The notes: generated by a model not told the origin, from the letters alone. A stretch of DNA of 64,000 nt from Jaltomata sinuosa (GCA_003996215.1 QJPP01007584.1:495383-559382), one strand, 5' to 3'. Positions 36,142 to 47,871 are shown, numbered from the stretch's first letter. Program-made: numbers and translations.

Positions 36142-37365
36142 GCTTAGGACCTCCCCCCCCTTTTTTACCTTCGAACAATTTACAACTTTTTGGTTGCCCC
36201 CGTTTGGGGCTTGTGTTAGACAATATTTCCCTTATATGCACACTATGGTAGTTAAATAGTTGATTTCTTATTTTACCTAGATATTTGTAGCTTAATTCCT
36301 GCTTTGAAATCATCCTTGGAATGAATGAAAAACAGGGGAAAATAGGGTGAGGTTTCTGCCTCACACCCTTCCACTATGGCGGTTGTCACTCCGCCATAGC
36401 GGTATCGCTGTAGCGATGAAAATTACACTATAGCAGGATCAGCGTAGAAGTATAGTTCCTCTATGGAGGTCCCGACGGTGACAGTCCAGAAAAATTGAAT
36501 TTTCCAGCAAGTGTACCCTTCCCCTTTCCCTGTTATCATCGTCTAACCCCGTCGATCCTGCCATGGTCTTAGACTACCCCCAAGACCATTCCTGGCAATG
36601 CATTTATCAAAACTCAGCACCAATCACAAAAATTACCAATCACAACAGATTTTAAAAGGACAATTGTTCCCAACAATACCTTCCCGCTATTACACACGAA
36701 TAACTCCCTTGTTCTCATGCTTCCCAACCAAGTCCCGACCGTCCTGAAACCAAAGTTTCCCTACAGTCACAATTTCCACTCCCTTATCATCTTAACCAAT
36801 GATAAGTACTTTTCAGGACGTGATACAATTTCAGTCAATACAATTAACAGCTATGCACAGACCCAAGACACACTACCTTCAACTTATAACCCTCTGCAGA
36901 CTCACCATTAATTTCAAGGCAATCAAGTTCACACAATTCAAATAGGTCTTACAAACACAATAATACACAACATTTTCACTTCAGGCCACAGCAAAGTTAA
37001 GTCATATACATTCACCTTCTATTCACATTCATGGATGACCATCAACCGGTTATCCATGTATTGCCACAACCTCTCAAGTTATATACCAATTGGAACCTTC
37101 CCGGTTCCAATTTTCCTTGCTTGTCTTATTACAATCGGAGTACAATGGCCCCCCTTTACTTTGTCGAGATATCAATTGGGATCGAGAGATACAATTGGAC
37201 TCAACCCATACAAGCAAGTGAATGAACCGCAAGAAAAGGAATGAAGGAAGAGAGATATTTCCTAGAATGCTTCATAGCCTCCCGAAGATTAGACGTGGAT
37301 GTCAACACACCAATCCGCAGGACTCTATTCAACATTTTTCTCTTGTACTGGGAGACCGATAACCT
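36142..37365 (-). other. Element B leader region
   Basis: Non-coding. A cluster of family words lies directly behind the antisense gene (about 36370-36470: CCACTATGGCGGTTG, CCGCCATAGCGG, TCGCTGTAGCGATG). Leader blocks shared with A and C (CATGGATGACCATCAA, CCAATTGGAACCTTCC) follow. I see no gene. Confidence 0.6.
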
Positions 37366-37379
37366 AGGCTTTGATACCA
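37366..37379 (-). other. Primer binding site of element B (one mismatch)
   Basis: AGGCTTTGATACCA on the plus strand is TGGTATCAAAGCCT on the minus strand, the initiator tRNA-Met site with one change. It lies two bases from the LTR start TGTCATGACCC (37382). Confidence 0.85.
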
Positions 37380-37381
37380 TC

Positions 37382-39953
37382 TGTCATGACCCAACCTACC
37401 GAGCCGTGCGAGCGCCTACTCTATGCACTTAGATAGATGAACCCTTACCACCCGTCCAACCAGAAAAATGTGGAAAATAGAAAATAAACTCGGAAATAAA
37501 CTTTTTGATATACGAAAAACCTTTACAACATCCTTTTTATGGAGATTACAACCAACTGTTTTACAATTTAAATTACCCTCCCTAGGACCTAGTCTAAACA
37601 GGTACAAGAGCTACTACAGGATTTATATAGAGAAAAGTAAATGAGACACAACTTCCATCATGGAGGAAGGACAGAAGCTGATGCAGATCACCATCATCAT
37701 GTACCTATGAAACATCACAAACCCTGCAACCAGACTATACCCAAAAGGTAGCAAGAGTAGAGTCAGTACAACCACACGTACTGGTAGGCATCATCGGTTG
37801 ACCCGAATCCACATGTACCATCATATAGGAAAACCAAGAAAACATGAAAATAAACAATATAGCTCCCTCCTTTACCGTTCACCCTTACCAGACCCGATCT
37901 CAAACAATCGTCTACTCACCCCCTTACCTCAATCCTTTCTATTCCTTCCGCTGCCAACTCCCTCTCTCTCATGTCTTCTGAGTCATGCTAAGATTAGACT
38001 TCCCAAAGTCACACTAATCTTAGACTTCCCAAGTCACACTAACCTTCCCAAGTCACACTAACCTTTGACTTCCCAAGTCACACAACCTTAGCCCAAGTCA
38101 CACAACCTTAGACTTCCCAAGTCACACAACCTTAGCCCAAGTCACACAACCTTTGTCCAACTGCTAAATCCAACTCTGACTGCCTCACCATTATCCTAGT
38201 CAACCTCCCATGACGATGCATCTAGAAACGACCCAGTCCCTGTCATTCCAAACCCACTACACCTAGGGCACTACACACCATTACCCAGACCCATCTCGGA
38301 TCCCTAGATAATTCTTCCCAGGATATCACCCGTTAGTCACACAATGTCAGACTCCCAGTCATTCCCCTAGTTTATTAACCACATGTAAACCACTCCACAA
38401 CCATGATCATCAATCCACAAAAACAACCATTATACCCCATTACATATCCCAGACCCACCCTGGATCCCATATAGACAACACCTAAGTGTCAGACATACAA
38501 CCCGGTCTACCAAGACCAAAACTCATAGAGCAATTCAAATAATCCCGGCCTCTCAAGGACCAATATACACAACCACATTCCAAGTTCACAACCTGGTCCA
38601 CTCAAAGAACCATTAAATAAAGATGCAACAACACAATAAAGTAAACCCGTACCAGGCGTGGTACCCGAGCCAACCGTTAGTATTATCCGGTACCAGGCGT
38701 GGTACTCGAGCCAACCGTTAGTATATTTCATACCAGGCATGGTACCTGAGCCAACCTTAGTATTATCCTGTACCAAGCGTGGTACCCGAGCCAACTAAAG
38801 TCAAACAATCCACAGTCACAAAAATGAACAATCAACTTGTAAAACCAACAAGCACAATACAACGTTCAATTTACCAGACTGCTAACAGGACTATTAAACA
38901 CTTCTAGTCATTCCCTAAGCAATGCATTTCGTACAAATACTTAGATAAGAGTACTTAAACACACACAACATACAGGAAGCAAACCATCACCTACCCTCTT
39001 TCCGGGGTATATAACTTGCATCGACCTCCGTTCAAAGACTAAACACACTCACCTTTTATTTATATATAATGAACGGTTTCCATTTTTAGTATAATTTAAC
39101 AACCACATTGATTTCGGAACTTACATAGATAATAACAATATGAATTACCACCCCTTAGCCCTTAGCAAAACCAATAACTACTCATCATGCCCTCCGCATT
39201 CTCGAAACCTCACCTAGGAGTTTCCCATTTTCATACCCATTTAGTTATCCTTGAAATTCCCGGTTCCCCAAACCTTCTCGACATCCTAAACCCTGAGTCC
39301 TATCATTTTAGCATACCAAGACAACATAAACAACCCAACATAAATACCATCAATCCACAATTCAATCCAACCAATCCCTAGTTCACTCATAACCAATACC
39401 GAATCCACCAGACTCCGTGCCCGAAAGCCTAATCATGGATTCTCCTTTTCCACTATACAATAAGTACAAAATGTAAGCAGGTCTATCTAATCAAATGAAA
39501 ACCTAGCCTACCTGGGCGCCAAACAGCTGCAAGGATGTGTTGCTGCCTCAGTGAAGGCGTTCTCGGCTGGGTAATGATCCTGAAATCCACTGTTCCGCGT
39601 CCCTCCAGCCATAGTCCCTCCTCCTCATGGTTTTCTAGTCTTAGAGCGGCATGGGAGGGTTTTGGAGAAACCTTCATATGTTTTCCAACTGAGGAGAAGA
39701 AGTCTTTTTATTAAATCCCGTTCTGAGGCTACTGCCTCTCGGAAGTCCGTTATAGCGGATGGCCTTCTGCCATATCGGTTCCGCTATGGAGGATAAAATA
39801 CCACTATAGCAGGGTGACGTCAACCCAAATGATTTCCAAAAATCTGTACTTTTCCATCACGTCACCCACTTAAAACCAAAAAAATATTTTAGCTCGTTCT
39901 CGAAATTATGAAATGTCATGGTTCCCGAAATAACGACGGACCCGGTCTTTACA
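37382..39953 (-). repeat. Element B 5' LTR (2.57 kb)
   Basis: TGTCATGACCC ... GGTCTTTACA. Contains a local tandem AAGTCACAC(T)AACCTTAG (about 37995-38160), the hairpin units GGTACCAGGCGTGGTAC with GAGCCAACCGTTAGTAT (38645-38800, four copies), and the family words at 39745-39825 (CCGTTATAGCGG, CCGCTATGGAGG, CCACTATAGCAGG). The hairpin and promoter layouts match those of the A and C LTRs. Confidence 0.82.
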
Positions 39954-40393
39954 CTATATTTTTTAAAAAGCAACGGACAATATCGCTTTTGTCCGTCACT
40001 TTTTTAAAATGAGTTGACCACGTATTGACCAAAAAGCGATGACAAAACGACCCTGTCCATTTCTTTTCTATTTTTTTAATATAAATTAAAATTTAAAGAA
40101 AGCGACGGACAACGTCTTTATTTTAAAATTATTTTTTATTTTTTTAATAGTTGTGGCGCTGTCCATCGCTTATAATAAAAAAAAATTAATTATTTGTAAA
40201 TAATTTTAGCGCAAAAATACGCCAAAAAAGCGATGGAAAAAAAGACGTTGTCCGTCGCTTTTGTAAAAAAATAATTATAAATTAAAAAAAAAAAAATAGA
40301 AAAGCGACGAACAACGTCACTTTTTCTGTCACTTTTCAGGAGTGACGTTGTCCGTCGCTTTTCTATCCGTCTCTTTTTGAGCTGTTTTTAGTG
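39954..40393. repeat. CACTA right subterminal repeat array and terminus
   Basis: The same AAAAGCGACGGACAACGTC words as the left end, in mixed orientation, between long A/T runs, ending TTTTTAGTG at 40393. It starts directly behind element B. Confidence 0.85.
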
Positions 40394-40396
40394 TCA

Positions 40397-41648
40397 TACA
40401 AACACAAAACACCCATCAAGGATTCATATATTAATATATCAACACATAATTAGATCCTTATTATATTAATCACATGTTTTGTCCATCCGAACTCCGTCCC
40501 TGCAGGCGTAATGCATGGTTTCTCCCATCAAATCTACATTATGAGTATGATTTCTAACCACACTCTACTACTCATAAACCATAACCTACCTGGGCACCAA
40601 GCTACTGCAACAATTATGCTATGTCACTGATGATCTTCCTTTTTCTTCATGTTTCTGAAGGCTAAATCTTCTAATAACAATAATTATAAGAGTAATTAAT
40701 AAACTACTCTTCAAATAATTATTTTGGGAATTCAAACCCACTAGTTCTACTCTTATTTACGATCTATAAAATTACCTACGGGTTAATTAATCATCACATT
40801 AGTTCTATCAAACTCAACCCAATTCCATTAATGGAGTTTTGAAGCTAAAGGTCCCACTTTTATTAAACTCAAGATCCCCAACTACCAAAGTTTATGCTTT
40901 TGAACTACAATTTCATACTAGGAAGAGTTAATTTACAATCTAAAATTAGTTCTAGGTTAAAATACTCATACCCATAGGTTTTCCCATAATTTCATGAACT
41001 TAGCATTCTAAACCACAAGAATTTTACCATAATTACCCATTCTAATGATTCCAAAAGAAGAACAGATTAATCAATATTAAAAGGAAGTCAAAATCTTACC
41101 TCAACGAAGGATTTCCACCCCAACCATGGGAAAATTGCCTCTCTAGGGCTTAGGAATGAAATTTTAAAGTTTATGGACTGAAAACCATCAAAATAAGCTT
41201 ACACATTGTTATTGTCCCGCTATAAAAAAACATTCCCGCTATAGCGACCCCGTTTTAGCTACCTAAACCCGCTACAGCGGCCTCAGCTTTTTCAGCACGG
41301 ACAATCTTCAGTAAAATGGTTATATCATTTTACTCGTGAATCAGATTAATGAATAATCAGTGGCATTGGAAATAATACTCAGAGATCGTTAATTTGGTGG
41401 GTATTGGGACACATAACTTGTGATATTCTAGGAGAAGTGATTGTTTAAAATTGACCTTAGTTTAAACTTATCATGAAACAAAATCAGTAAGGACACTTTC
41501 AACTTAACTTTGTGTTAGGGGCATTGTATGACCTTAATTCATAACTAATGCACTCATATACCAAGAAATTGATTCTAATCCTATGATGAATGAGATTCAT
41601 ATACCTTTAATGCAAATATTTTTAGTAATGACAAAATATGTCATTATA
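40397..41648 (-). repeat. Element C 5' LTR, right part
   Basis: It resumes with TACAAACACAAAACACCCATC, matching 26166 onward in the C 3' LTR, and ends GTCATTATA (decayed TACA) at 41648 before GTAAC. The family words are at 41215-41285 (CCCGCTATAGCGACC, CCCGCTACAGCGGCC). Confidence 0.82.
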
Positions 41649-41653
41649 GTAAC

Positions 41654-42160
41654 CTTAAATATCATCTCCTCATCATATACCCACATCTTCATCTTACCTT
41701 CTTTTACATCAATAATTTCTCCACCAGTGGTCAAGAATTAGCACTTCAATATGACTGGCACCCTATCATCTGCTTCAAAATCAAGAATAATAAAATCAGC
41801 AGGAATTACAAACTTATCAACTTTGATGAGCACATCTTCAATCACCCTTTTTAGTGTAACATGTGAGTAATCAATGAACTATAGATTGATGATGATAGGT
41901 CATGGTTCTCCTAAACCGAGTATCCTAAACATAGATTTGGGAATCGGATTCATACTTGCCTCCAAATCACATAACGCTTGCTCAACATCACTTTCACCAA
42001 TTTGTATAGGAAGAATGAAATTCTTAGGGTCCTTGAGCTTTTGAGAGAGCTTACTAAGGATCCACAAAGTGCACTCCTCAGTAAGTGCAATAGTTTTGAA
42101 CTCTATCAAGCACCTCTTACATGCTACTATATTTCTAGAATATTTCACATATTTTGACAT
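41654..42160 (-). pseudogene. Element D aspartic protease region (Athila-like), broken
   Basis: On the minus strand: LSQKLKDPKNFILPIQIGE, then ALCDLEASMNPIPKSMF, where Athila-type elements have ALCDLGAS as active-site region, then RILGLGEP. After a stop, VIEDVLIKVDKFVIPADF and ILDFEADDRVPVIL follow, again Athila-type wording. The G-to-E change at the D-L-G motif and the stops indicate decay. The frame runs into the insertion point of C and continues at 24389. Confidence 0.75.
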
Positions 42161-43004
42161 ATCTCTCAGGGCATCAATCAGTAGAATATTTATGTGGAGT
42201 TGCTTGACATATCAAGAAAAACTAACATCATCCTTTCTCTTCTAAAATATCTGTAAAAATAGTGGTGGGGGTCTTTCGACCACAAGCTTTGGATTCTCAA
42301 CAACCTCTCTCTTTATTTCCTTCTTTAGTATAAATTTTTGTACAGGCTTTGTTGATGGAGTTGACATTGGAATGAGTCTCTGTGAGAAGGGAGGTAGAGG
42401 CTTTTGCTTTTTCTAGACAATTGTCTTTCTTCTCTCGAGCTTTCTTCTCTCTCAAATGGTTATGCACTTTTCTCTTGCACTTTCTTTTTTAGAGGTTTTC
42501 TATCCAACTCTCTATCGTTTCTCAATGCAATTGTCATCACCTATTTTGGATTTTTTTGTATCACTTGGAAATGCACCCTAAGGTCTCACATGCTATGCAG
42601 TGGCATATTTCCCCATATGATATTGCATGTCAATGATAGCCTTCTTGGTTTTATTATTGATCTGTAATCGAGCATGTTGTTGTTGTTGTTGTTGCTGGGG
42701 TATGAACTGCTTCAATGTCTCTTCTAAAGAAATGTTCACTTGTGGGGATTGTTGTATGTATTGTTGTCTCTTAGCATTTTGGTTCCCACTCCAAGAGATA
42801 TTTGGATGGTTTTTGTAGTTTGAATTGTAGTTGTTCCCTTGATATCCTTGACCATGATTTTACTACTCCACATAATAAATGGATTCAGGATTCAGAGGAC
42901 ATCCTGATTATGTATAATTTTCTCTAGACATCTCACATAATAGAGGGGTCTATTGAATTTGTTGTACTTGCTAAACCTGGCTCTTACTTGGTGATGTCAA
43001 ACAT
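42161..43004 (-). pseudogene. Element D C-terminal half of gag (Athila-like), broken
   Basis: On the minus strand a degenerate zinc knuckle CEMSRENYTQSGCPLNPESI (about 42950-42890) is followed by NYKNHPNISWSGNQNAKRQQ (about 42825-42765). Then come a Gln run from a TTG/TGC microsatellite (about 42676-42703 on plus) and IIDMQYHMGKYATAQHVRP. This is the pattern of Athila Gag, with the knuckle before the NHPNFSW motif. Stops are frequent. The N-terminal half is missing beyond 43004. Confidence 0.7.
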
Positions 43005-44220
43005 TGTTTCACCCGATTAATCGTCCTATGACTTATCAGGGCATATGACGTAACATAACTGTGGATCCATATTGAGTCCTTACTAGGGTCTTAAAGAGTA
43101 GTTGCCCGAACCTACATCACCATCCTATTCTACACTAGCACACTTAATTTCAGGTATTTCATTATCTGAACTCATACATTTCTGGTAAACAATAGTCCTC
43201 CCAAAACATACTATATGCTCATATTGTTATCTTTCAAAATAAGCTGAGAATCAAGTTCTTCTATCATTTTCTACAACCTTGTGCTCAGAATCATTATGAA
43301 ATTCATGCTAGCCTTGCACTCTAAGTCATAAGAAATTCATGCTAGTGAGCCTTGCACTCCAAATTGTATGAAATTCATGCTAGTGAGCCCTGTGCTCTAA
43401 ATCATAGAAAGTTCATGCTAGTGAGTTTTGCACTCTAAATCATAGAAAATTCACTAAGCGTAGGTTTTTAGACAAAACACATGCGTTTTATACTCGTTTC
43501 AAAATTCATAAATAAACTTGTAAGAATTCATGAGATAGTGACATATTCAAAAATTCAACTACTTTCATGAAGGATTTATGTGATTTTTTAAGAGTTAAAG
43601 AATGATCATAAAGAATTAATTCTTAACATAAAGGTAATTCCATTTTATAGACATTCCAAAAATCACGTGGAGAACCCCTAGGGATCACATAAAATAAGAA
43701 ATATCATAAGAATGAAATACTTGAGTAGAGATTTCTTGGGGTTTCATAAGGAAGAAGGACAGATTCAAGACCCCGAGGATTTTACTCTAACCCTAGTTGA
43801 TTCAGGAGAGATAATATGAAGACATAGAACAACATTCATGAGAAATGACAAGATGGGGGATAGCCTTACATACCTTACAAGCAGATTATGCTAGAACTTA
43901 GAGAAGAATTCTGAGAGATTTCTCCTTCTTGAGTCTTGAGCATGGTTTTTCTTGAAACCCCTGTAGTCTAGGTTAGGGAAGGAGGAGAGAAATATAACTT
44001 AGTGTTTCTAAGTGTTCTCCTCTGTAAAAAAAGAAGAGGGTTTTAAAATGCATATAATTAGTACCCAAAAGTTAGATGATGTAAACACCCTTAAGTGGAA
44101 GAAGTGCTGAAAATTCACCCGAAATAACCTTGGGGCATCGCCCTACAGGGCTATGGGCAGGGTGCCGCGGTGTCCCTTTTACATTACACTCTATGAAGTT
44201 TGGCTATTAGGGTAGTGCGG
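43005..44220 (-). mobile_element. LTR fragment H (chromovirus-type), minus strand
   Basis: The left border TGTTTCACCCGATT could be the inverted LTR end (...TGAAACA). On the minus strand the order resembles the other chromovirus LTRs. It has a word region (44145-44220: GCCCTACAGGGCTATGGGC, GTGCCGCGGTGTCC) and a TATA-like TTATATGC near 44055. A leader with many CTC/TTC, a donor-like TTGTAAGGTATGTAAGG near 43875, and a distal part follow. No internal region, primer site or polypurine tract is seen. F is inserted at its upstream end. Truncated or solo LTR; uncertain. Confidence 0.5.
43275..43455. repeat. Tandem repeat of about 38 bases, 4-5 copies, in fragment H
   Basis: Unit GAAATTCATGCTAGTGAGCC plus TTGCACTCTAAATCATA. 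The first and last copies are partial, and the units differ by a few bases. Confidence 0.85.
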
Positions 44221-47010
44221 TGTCACAACCCAATTTCTCAGGTCATGATGGAACCTACAACCCCCCAGTAGGCGAACCAATCCACATAGCCTAGAATGGT
44301 AAATAATGGGCTACTACCTAATCTAACACGAACAAAAAGCAGAAATAAGCAGAAGAAGAGATAAAATAGAACGACGCAGAAGCAACAACCTGAATATATA
44401 AAAGCATAAGGAAACTACACCAACCCAAAGACCTGGTATCAAAAGTACAAGAGCTTCTAATAGAATACAAGAGCTAGAGATAACAAAATAGTAAGTACAA
44501 CTGTCTCCAAATATACAAAGAGTAACAGTGCCAAAAGATGAGATATGGTCAAGCCCCAGTCAGTAGGATCTCATCCTAGTCTTGAATATTCAAAAGCTGC
44601 AGGAGAATCCATGCAATCAATGGCAAAGGCTCATACTAGAATCTGCAGAAGAAAGATGCATAAGTGTAGTATAAGCACCAATTGCAAATCAACGGGTACC
44701 CATTAGGCATCATCGGCCGACTGAGCGCATATAAGATAAAAGGCAGTAAATAGCAGATAGCAAAGAAGAAGTCACAAAAGCAATAGAGAAAGCACACGAA
44801 AACTAGAAACGGATAGAAGTCAACAATAATTACAAACATGCTATGCTAACCATAGAAGATATATATAACACAGAACATAGGTGAAGGAAAGAGGAACGCT
44901 CCTGGAGTTCTTGAAACAATAATATATATAAAGAGAGGGTTTAGAAAGGTTGCGGTATACCGGTAACCTCAAGTAAAAAGGGAAATAAGGGAAGCAATTA
45001 AACGTACTCAAGCTAGAAACAATATACTTAACGAAATCATGCTAAAACCCAACTTCAAGATAAGAATCAGACGTAAATCAACCTCATAAGTACAACCCTA
45101 GGATGGAATAAGCTACGCCACAAAGAATCAAAAGCCACTAATCAGCACCACAATAAAGGATATAATCCGCTAACCCACAACTACTCAGAAGGCGACATAA
45201 ATAGTGCCTCAACCAATATAGGAATCACTAATCCATCAATAATTGGGAGTCCAAATGACTCGTACTATACCAAGATAACATCCTCTAAACCACTAATAAT
45301 CGAAGGCTATAACAAGCTCTAAACTAGGACAGGAGTAATATAATCTATCTACAGTCCTACGAGCGCCCATACACTCGAGGAACATAATCAAGTGAAAACA
45401 AACCCTCCGACATCCCATACTACTGGAGCGTACACTGAGCACACAGCAAACAAGGTTGGAATCCGAATACAATATGCATGATGATATGATATGATGGGAC
45501 CACTGTGATAGTAACCCTATATGTGCCTCATTCGATGCCGATAGGCCCAACAAGTAGGATCCATGGAAGGACAAGACCCACATACCTCAACTGCACTGTA
45601 TACCCCTCATCCGGTACACTCAACACGTAGCCCCTGGTCCTGGATTAGCAGGGTACATGGAGGTCCATGACCACATACTTAAATGCAAATCTCAAAGTAT
45701 AACTACTCAGAGTGTATCCAGGTCTAGATCAATAATTAGAATATCGTAGTACCTGCTCCGATTCAATCTGGGTCTAAATTAATAGTAGTCTCAAAACCCC
45801 GTCAAAGGGTGCCCAAAATGTATCGGGGTCTAAATCAGTAATCAAGTCTCAATAACCCTTATAAAAGATGCCCGGAGCGTATTCAGGTCTAAATATATTG
45901 TAAAAGTATGCCTAGCACTCTGGCACAACCGAGTCTAGTATAAGTGTGAAAATTGGTGATAAAATCATCGTAATATCCTGTTTACTCCAAGAGGTTTCAT
46001 AAAAAAATCAGTTTCAAAACCCTTTTATAGTCATTTTACCGAAAACGGGCCCTCGAGACCATGCAAAGTTTAGAAAATCGTTTATAGTAGGCCCGAAGAC
46101 AAATCAGTGGTAAAACATGCAGAAAATCCTTTGCATTAATTATATGCTCAAAATAATATAATAGCCCAACGGCTCATAAACAATCCTATCAGCCCTGCAC
46201 AGGCACAATCAGCTCAACAACACAGATACCAGCCTAAAGTAACATCTCAATGTTCGGGACTCGCGGACATTCCCAACTATCCCACGGTCTATGGTCCAGA
46301 GGCATATATAAATGCCACACGGGGCCACAAGGGTAATATTATAATACTACAATGAGTACTATAAACAACGTAAGAAATAAACGAATCAAAGAAATGGACA
46401 AGGTCTGGGGGTATTAACCTAGAAAACCAACCCAAGGATACTAATTAATGAAGTTATAGCCTATACACAGAGTCTAGATAGGGGAGATCGTAACTTACCT
46501 GTCGTCCGACGACTAGCTGCTAGAACAGTGTCGTCTAAGCCCAAACTGCTCCGAGAATCCCTGAATCATGAACACACTATCAACAACATATTCTATCTGT
46601 CAATACAAAGATAACGGTACCAATATTGCTAAGATTATAGCCGAGTTAAAACTCGGGTCACAAGCAGGTTTGTGGGCCTCGCAACCTAGAGCTGGAAATG
46701 AAAAACACCACAATATTCCCCACATTTTCAGGAGTTCATGTTCCAAAATTAAGCGGAAATAGACCATAAACGAAGGCTCAAACAGCCTAAAAACCAAGGG
46801 AATCAAAGAGGGAAAATAATGGAATTTAACAAAAATTAACAAGGAAACATACCAATTTAAGAAGCCAAGAACAAGCACAGACCAAAAATATATAATCCTC
46901 CAAGGTTAAGGAATGATCAGGTGAAATATGGAGGTTTTTAGAACTTATATCAATGGAGAAAACGTTTTTGGAAGTGGGAGAAGTGGGTTAAAAATCAAGG
47001 GGTGGCCAGC

Positions 47011-47017
47011 TATATAG
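47011..47017 (-). promoter_or_regulatory. Likely TATA box of F 3' LTR
   Basis: CCTATATAGC on the minus strand directly follows the GC-rich word array. The 5' LTR has CTTATATAGC at 53906-53912 in the same place. The surrounding sequence changes from very GC-rich to AT-rich exactly here. Confidence 0.6.
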
Positions 47018-47021
47018 GCTG

Positions 47022-47232
47022 CCACGCCCAGGCGCAGGGGCAGCCAGGCGGGCGCAGGCGCAGGGGCAGCCAGGCGGGCGCAGGCGTAGGCGCACTGGTG
47101 CCACAGCAGCCAAGCGCGCTGGCACCCAGGCGGGCAGGAGGGCGGAGAGGCATTGGTGCCAGGATGGCCAGGCACAGGGATGCTGGTGCCAGGGCGGCCA
47201 GGCGCGCGCAGGTGCGCCATACCAGCAACCAG
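47022..47232. repeat. GC-rich word array of element F, 3' LTR copy
   Basis: About 210 bases built from GGCGCAGGGGCAGCCAGGCG, GGCGCTGGTGCCA and similar words. GGCACCAG and CTGGTGCC make inverted pairs. This is by far the most GC-rich stretch of the window. The other F LTR has a diverged copy at 53925-54120. T has an ATCGCGAT-type array in the same slot. Confidence 0.85.
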
Positions 47233-47871
47233 CACAAGATGATGCCAACTATTCAAATGAGCTGAGCTATTCAACTAGAAACGGCATTCCAAACCAAACA
47301 GAATCGATGAAAATCCCATCAGAGGTCGATTTAACAAAAAGTGGGCCCCATGCCCAAAATCAACCTTAGGCCAACTATTCCAAAATGGAACCTAAGGGTC
47401 AAAATCAAGTTTGGAAGCCTTGAGACCTAAACCAATGGTCCCTCTAGCCTAAACTCGACATTTCGGAGCTAACAACGCTGCCAAAATTTCAGCCGAGGCC
47501 CTCTTCTCCTAATGTTGACCAAAGTAATCCATACAAGCCCAACTGGCCTAAAAACACAGAACGAGAGAGAATTCCAAGTTGAAAAGCTCTCGGATCCAGA
47601 CCAAAGGTCCAACTAGACCAAAGTCCATGCTCCGGAGCTAACGGAACTATCAGAATTTTATTCCAAGCATAATTGCCAAGAATATTGACTGAAGTCAATG
47701 ATTTCAAAAGTTAAGGCTCTAAAACAGGGAAACAACCATAAAGACCAAACAAACAGCTCGAGCACTAAACTACTAGTCCCAGAAAGCCATCAATGACTTG
47801 GGGCCGCTAAAGGCAAACTCTAACAATATAAAGAAAGTGAAAATGCAAGAATGATCGGAAGGGTCATTAAA

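Larger units (their letters stand above)
33806..39953 (-). mobile_element. Element B: second LARD-like element with the antisense gene, 3' LTR nearly lost
   Basis: The minus-strand order is 5' LTR (39953-37382), primer site (37379-37366), leader, antisense gene (34979-36141 on plus), polypurine-tract region (about 33843-33875), and only the first 37 bases of the 3' LTR (33842-33806). That stub matches the other LTR end at 39917-39953 (GGTTCC(T/C)GAAATAA). The rest of the 3' LTR, and possibly some CACTA sequence, has been deleted. B is clearly a homologue of A along the whole interior. Right flank CTATA has no visible partner because of the deletion. Confidence 0.8.
31981..40393 (-). mobile_element. 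CACTA (En/Spm-type) DNA transposon, carrying element B
   Basis: It begins CACTACTAAAAAAAGGCT and ends AGCTGTTTTTAGTG, i.e. CACTAAAAACAGCT inverted, with a 3-base TCA duplication, the hallmarks of CACTA elements. Both ends hold dense subterminal arrays of AAAGCGACGGACAACGTCGC-type words (31981-32345 and 39960-40380). The left inner part carries a minus-strand remnant of a CACTA-associated protein (32878-33300). Apart from B, only about 2.3 kb of CACTA sequence remains, so it is a deletion derivative or has lost sequence together with the 3' LTR of B. Confidence 0.88.
24395..41648 (-). mobile_element. Element C: LARD-like LTR retrotransposon with a tandem array, interrupted by a CACTA element
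   Basis: The minus-strand order is 5' LTR (41648-40397 plus 31980-30161), primer site (30158-30146), internal region (30143-27403), and 3' LTR (27402-24395). The perfect GTAAC duplication flanks it. LTRs are about 3.0-3.1 kb, longer than those of A, but end sequences, primer-site context, leader blocks and polypurine tract are the same, so it is one superfamily. The interior has no gag-pol and, unlike A and B, no antisense gene; a 47-48 base tandem array lies where that gene sits. It was inserted into D between protease and following sequence. Confidence 0.85.
2547..43004 (-). mobile_element. Element D: Athila-like Ty3/gypsy retrotransposon, split into three pieces
   Basis: Read on the minus strand, D runs gag (43004 to about 42200), protease (42160-41654), [insertion C], protease tail (24389-24190), post-integrase spacer and 3' non-coding region (about 24190-22217), [insertion A], and a terminal tail with polypurine tract (2718-2547). 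The pieces are joined by orientation, by order of domains, and by the GTAAC duplication around C. D lacks reverse transcriptase, RNase H and integrase, so it was already deleted and non-autonomous, or was deleted later. The N-terminal half of gag and the 5' LTR are missing right of 43004. The 3' LTR would lie left of the first element, outside the window. Confidence 0.65.
44221..47871 (-). repeat. Element F 3' LTR (3.65 kb)
   Basis: It starts TGTCACAACCCAATTTCTC and ends GGTCATTAAA (decayed TACA), followed by ATCATCCACTACTAAAAAG. T shows the inverted equivalent of this before its own 3' LTR. Distal segments match T in reverse complement, for example GGGTACCCATTAGGCATCATC (21 bases near 44694, one change from T). 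Several thousand bases have no coding content. The Ala/Pro/Arg-rich open frames on both strands at 46945-47274 come from the GC-rich array and are not genes. Confidence 0.82.

Noticed and set aside
42627..42818. Cys-run protein (CCCCCCC) on the plus strand
   Set aside because: Reverse reading of the Gln-run microsatellite in D gag, which is on the minus strand.
44636..45583. Hydrophobic minus-strand frames that could be membrane proteins
   Set aside because: They lie in the distal part of the F LTR; the same T-rich stretches give similar frames in the T LTRs (7324-7545, 15849-16196). No conserved start or codon pattern.
46945..47274. Overlapping Ala/Pro/Arg-rich open frames on both strands
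   Set aside because: They arise only from the GC-rich word array in the F LTR, exist in several frames at once and contain no domain.
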